Assembly (NCBI GenBank): GCA_025929455.1
Contig: JAICMB010000118.1
Location: 1 to 8,570, forward strand
Reading direction: 5' to 3'
Length of the DNA: 8,570 nucleotides
Source: Bryobacteraceae bacterium
GTDB lineage: Bacteria > Acidobacteriota > Terriglobia > Bryobacterales > Bryobacteraceae
Below, one piece after another: positions 6,637 through 8,570 of the stretch. Each line of letters opens with the position of its first letter. Position 1 is the stretch's first letter. Made by a program: the position numbers and the translations under genes. The notes beneath the pieces are model-generated. The model did no database searches. It was given only the letters and a program-made list of their open reading frames with translations, and was not told where the DNA came from.

Positions 6637-7560
6637 TCAATCCCCTTCGGCTTCGAGGAAACGCTCCACTTCCATGGCGGCCATGCATCCCGCGCCCGCC
6701 GCGGTGATCGCCTGCCGGTACGTGCGGTCCTGCACATCGCCGGCGTAAAAAACGCCTTTAACGCTGGTGCGCGCACCGCCTTTGGAAACGATGTACCCGT
6801 CGGAATCGAGCTCGATTTTCCCGATAAATGGCGCGGTGTTGGGGACATGGCCGATCGCGACGAAGAAGCCGTCAACGGCCTGTTCCCACCAGTCGTTCGT
6901 GACAATGTTGCGCAACTTCACCGCCGTCACGATGTTCTGGTCGACGTCGTAGACATCTTCCACGACGGTGTTGGTGAGCATTCTGATTTTAGGATTGGTG
7001 CGGGCGCGTTCCAGCATGATTTTTGAGGCCCGGAACGCGCCCCGGCGATGCACGATGGTGACCTCTTCGCCGAAGCGAGTGAGGAAGTTGGCTTCCTCCA
7101 TGGCCGAATCGCCCCCGCCGATGACGATGATCTTTTTGCCACGGTAAAAGAAGCCGTCGCAGGTGGCGCAGGAGCTGACTCCGCGGCCGATGAGTGCTTG
7201 TTCATTCGGCAGATTGAGCCAGCGCGCGGAAGCGCCGGACGCGATGATCAGGGTACGGCTCTCGATCCATTCGCCGTCGACCAGCAGTCGGAACGGGCGC
7301 TCGGAAAGGTCGGCGTCGATCACTTTGCCATGCAGGTATTCGGCGCCGAAATTCTGCGCCTGGCGCTTGATGTTTTCGACCAGCAGCGGCCCGTCAATGC
7401 CCTCGGGAAAGCCGGGGAAGTTCTCGACCAGCGTGGTGAGCGAGAGTTGTCCTCCGGGCTCGGCGCCGGTGATGACGAGCGGGCGCAAATTGCCGCGGGC
7501 GGTGTAGACGGCGGCGGTATTACCGGCACAGCCGGAACCAATGATGATGACGTCTCGCAT
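6637..7560 (-). CDS. trxB: Thioredoxin reductase
   Basis: The flavoprotein transfers electrons from NADPH through FAD to thioredoxin in the cytoplasm. It has 307 residues, the normal size for bacterial low-molecular-weight TrxB. I chose ATG 7560 over the in-frame TTG 7566 because GAGG at 7569-7572 is 8 bases from the ATG but only 2 from the TTG. The FAD Rossmann motif is GSGCAG (residues 8-13). The redox-active disulphide is CATC (Cys131, Cys134) in the usual CATCDGFF context. The NADPH motif is VIGGGDSAMEEA (from about 147), and HRRGAFR (171-177) carries the arginines that select NADPH over NADH. The C-terminal FAD motif is GVFYAGD (269-275), followed by YRQAITAAGAGCMAA. Motif 1 has Cys where Pro is usual (GSGPAG). 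The gene leads directly into the methyltransferase. Identification is firm. Confidence 0.95.
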   Translation of the reverse strand: MRDVIIIGSGCAGNTAAVYTARGNLRPLVITGAEPGGQLSLTTLVENFPGFPEGIDGPLLVENIKRQAQNFGAEYLHGKVIDADLSERPFRLLVDGEWIESRTLIIASGASARWLNLPNEQALIGRGVSSCATCDGFFYRGKKIIVIGGGDSAMEEANFLTRFGEEVTIVHRRGAFRASKIMLERARTNPKIRMLTNTVVEDVYDVDQNIVTAVKLRNIVTNDWWEQAVDGFFVAIGHVPNTAPFIGKIELDSDGYIVSKGGARTSVKGVFYAGDVQDRTYRQAITAAGAGCMAAMEVERFLEAEGD

Positions 7561-7568
7561 GTACAAAG

Positions 7569-7572
7569 CCTC
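7569..7572 (-). promoter_or_regulatory. Ribosome-binding site that decides the trxB start
   Basis: GAGG on the minus strand, 8 bases ahead of ATG 7560. The spacing to the alternative in-frame TTG 7566 would be only 2 bases, so the ATG is the better start. Confidence 0.6.
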
Positions 7573-7723
7573 ATGCTAACAAAGTGGGGCGTTTGTGTTC
7601 CGGAGGGAGCGGCGATGTTGTCTGGCCTGGAGGTATCGTAGACGCGCTGTCCAGGGCGGGTATGGAGTGGCCGACCGCAAGCGGGCATGGGCCGCGCGAG
7701 TGAGCCCAGGGGTAGCGTGCGCG

Positions 7724-7774
7724 GCGGACGAGGCGGGTTTGGCATCCCGCCGCAGGCTGGCAGCCTGCCCCACC
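7724..7774 (+). repeat. Paired-hairpin dispersed repeat, copy D
   Basis: It has the same orientation and length as copy A. GCGGACGAGG is followed by an imperfect hairpin, GGCGGG (7732-7737) with CCCGCC (7746-7751). Directly after it comes a perfect one, GCAGGCTG (7752-7759), one base, CAGCCTGC (7761-7768), then CCCACC. The second hairpin is identical to that of copy B. Relative to copy A, its stem differs by a T-A to C-G exchange on both arms, which keeps the pairing. Confidence 0.83.
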
Positions 7775-7813
7775 TCGGAGCATCGGCGCGGGAAGTTCCA
7801 TAGGAGGGCCGCC

Positions 7814-7835
7814 GCCGGCCTGGAGGCCTGCCCAC
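7814..7835 (+). repeat. Degenerate half copy of the paired-hairpin repeat (E)
   Basis: GCCGGCCT (7814-7821), two bases, AGGCCTGC (7824-7831) and CCAC follow the pattern of the second hairpin and end of copies A and D, with one mismatch in the stem. No matching first hairpin is visible upstream. It lies 40 bases after copy D in the same orientation. Confidence 0.5.
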
Positions 7836-7881
7836 GACGGAAACCTCCTCACGCGGTGAAAAAATCGACCTAATACTGCGG

Positions 7882-8570
7882 CTAGCGCAGCATGGCCATG
7901 AGGGTGCCGGAGCCGATGAGGTGGTTGGTGATGAACGCGCCCAGGTAGGCGAGGGCAGTCATGTATGTGAATTGGATGATAGGCCAGCGCCAGCCGCCGG
8001 TTTCGCGGCGCACTACGGCTATGGTCGACATACATTGCATGGCGAACGCGAAAAAGACCAGGAGTGCAATGGCGCCGCCGGGGGTCAATTCGCTGCGCAG
8101 GGCCTGGCGCAGGCCTTCAGTTTGCGATTCGCCTTCCATGCCGTAGATGGTGCCCAGCGTGCCGACGATCACTTCGCGCGCGGCGATGGAGGTGATCAGG
8201 CCGATCCCGACCTTCCAGTTGAAACCTAGCGGTTTGATTACCGGCTCGATGGCATGGCCGATCTGCCCGGCGTAGCTGTCGGCGATCTCAGGAGCCTGGC
8301 CGTTATGCAACGGCAGGTGGGCGGCGACCCAGAGCAGGACGGCCACCAACACAATAACGGTGCCGGCGCGACGCAGGAACACCTTCGAGCGATCCACCAG
8401 CCGCAGACCGAGCGACTGCAGTGTGGGCCAGCGGTAGGGCGGCATCTCCAAAACGAACGGGGTGCGCTCGCTTTTGAGAACCGAGGACTTGAGCAGACGC
8501 GCAGTGAAGATGGCCGCGGCAAAACCCAGCACGTAAAGGCCGAGCATGGCGGCGGCTTGCGTGCCGAGGA
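7882..8570 (-). CDS. feoB: Ferrous iron transport protein B, C-terminal part (5' truncated by window edge)
   Basis: The frame is open to the right window edge and ends at TAG 7882-7884, giving about 228 visible residues of a protein usually above 600. Residues upstream of the internal Met at 8547 read LGTQAAAMLGLYVLG, so that Met is not the start. FeoB imports Fe(II) across the inner membrane; its GTPase domain lies outside the window. The visible part is the membrane domain. It contains FVLEMPPYRWPT, which marks the loop after the first gate, and the second gate segment WKVGIGLITSIAAREVIVG. Next are AFAMQCMSTIAVVRRETGG and a last membrane segment QFTYMTALAYLGAFITNHLI. About five hydrophobic helices can be counted. 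Cys in AMQCMST is in the position of the conserved gate-region cysteine typical of the family. The trxB gene follows after 321 bases, so co-transcription is doubtful. Confidence 0.93.
   Translation of the reverse strand, partial: LGTQAAAMLGLYVLGFAAAIFTARLLKSSVLKSERTPFVLEMPPYRWPTLQSLGLRLVDRSKVFLRRAGTVIVLVAVLLWVAAHLPLHNGQAPEIADSYAGQIGHAIEPVIKPLGFNWKVGIGLITSIAAREVIVGTLGTIYGMEGESQTEGLRQALRSELTPGGAIALLVFFAFAMQCMSTIAVVRRETGGWRWPIIQFTYMTALAYLGAFITNHLIGSGTLMAMLR

Larger units (their letters stand above)
7561..7881. other. Intergenic region between feoB and trxB with repeats; no gene
   Basis: This 321-base gap has no frame with convincing coding character. It must hold any trxB promoter (minus-strand direction), but I see no clear -35/-10 pair. 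It contains one full paired-hairpin repeat (7724-7774) and a degenerate half unit (7814-7835). Near the feoB end a six-T run on the minus strand (plus-strand A at 7859-7864) lies about 11 bases beyond a 5-bp stem that overlaps the feoB stop, which is too loose to call a terminator. Confidence 0.65.

Noticed and set aside
6055..7026. Plus-strand frame of 323 codons opposite the methyltransferase and trxB
   Set aside because: It spans two real genes and their junction and shows no domain or ribosome-binding site.
3262..7835. CRISPR array
   Set aside because: The repeats are few, occur in both orientations, are kilobases apart or unevenly spaced, and have no regular spacers or cas genes.
7857..7890. 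Possible intrinsic terminator after feoB (5-bp stem CTGCG/CGCAG and six T on the minus strand)
   Set aside because: The stem is short, overlaps the stop codon and is separated from the T-run by about 11 bases, so it does not fit the terminator pattern.

Overview
The window looks like a chromosomal segment of a Gram-negative, GC-rich bacterium, most plausibly an acidobacterium (Acidobacteriota). This is an inference. It rests on the base composition, a large fused LptC/LptA-type lipopolysaccharide-export protein, a bacterial TrxB and FeoB, and intergenic paired-hairpin repeats of a kind often seen in that phylum. No rRNA or phylogenetic marker is present to confirm it, and I see no mobile element, phage gene, CRISPR array or tRNA.

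Layout: positions 1-3142 carry four tightly packed plus-strand genes. They are the 3' end of a cupin, a Gfo/Idh/MocA-family oxidoreductase joined to it by an ATGA stop/start overlap, a short-chain dehydrogenase (SDR) broken by a frameshift, and an exported two-module VOC (glyoxalase-fold) protein. The set reads as a small-molecule or sugar-type oxidoreduction operon whose beginning lies left of the window. Positions 3143-3487 are non-coding and hold two inverted copies of a two-hairpin repeat between convergent transcription units.

Positions 3488-8570 carry minus-strand genes. In transcription order they are feoB (3' end only), a 321-bp non-coding gap with one full and one half copy of the same repeat, trxB, a class I SAM-dependent methyltransferase six bases after trxB, and a 762-residue LptC/LptA-like protein. 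A separate 27-bp perfect-stem palindrome touches the methyltransferase stop codon, just before the lpt gene. trxB and the methyltransferase are very probably co-transcribed; the lpt gene probably is too, but a 77-base spacer precedes it.

Most of the window is ordinary housekeeping and metabolism. I did not find a convincing new multi-gene system. The points worth a second look are the frameshift that places the whole SDR catalytic triad outside both apparent reading frames, the dispersed paired-hairpin repeat with arm-preserving substitutions between copies, the palindrome at 5829-5855, a nine-C homopolymer near the start of the methyltransferase gene, and an LptC/LptA fusion with no lptB beside it.
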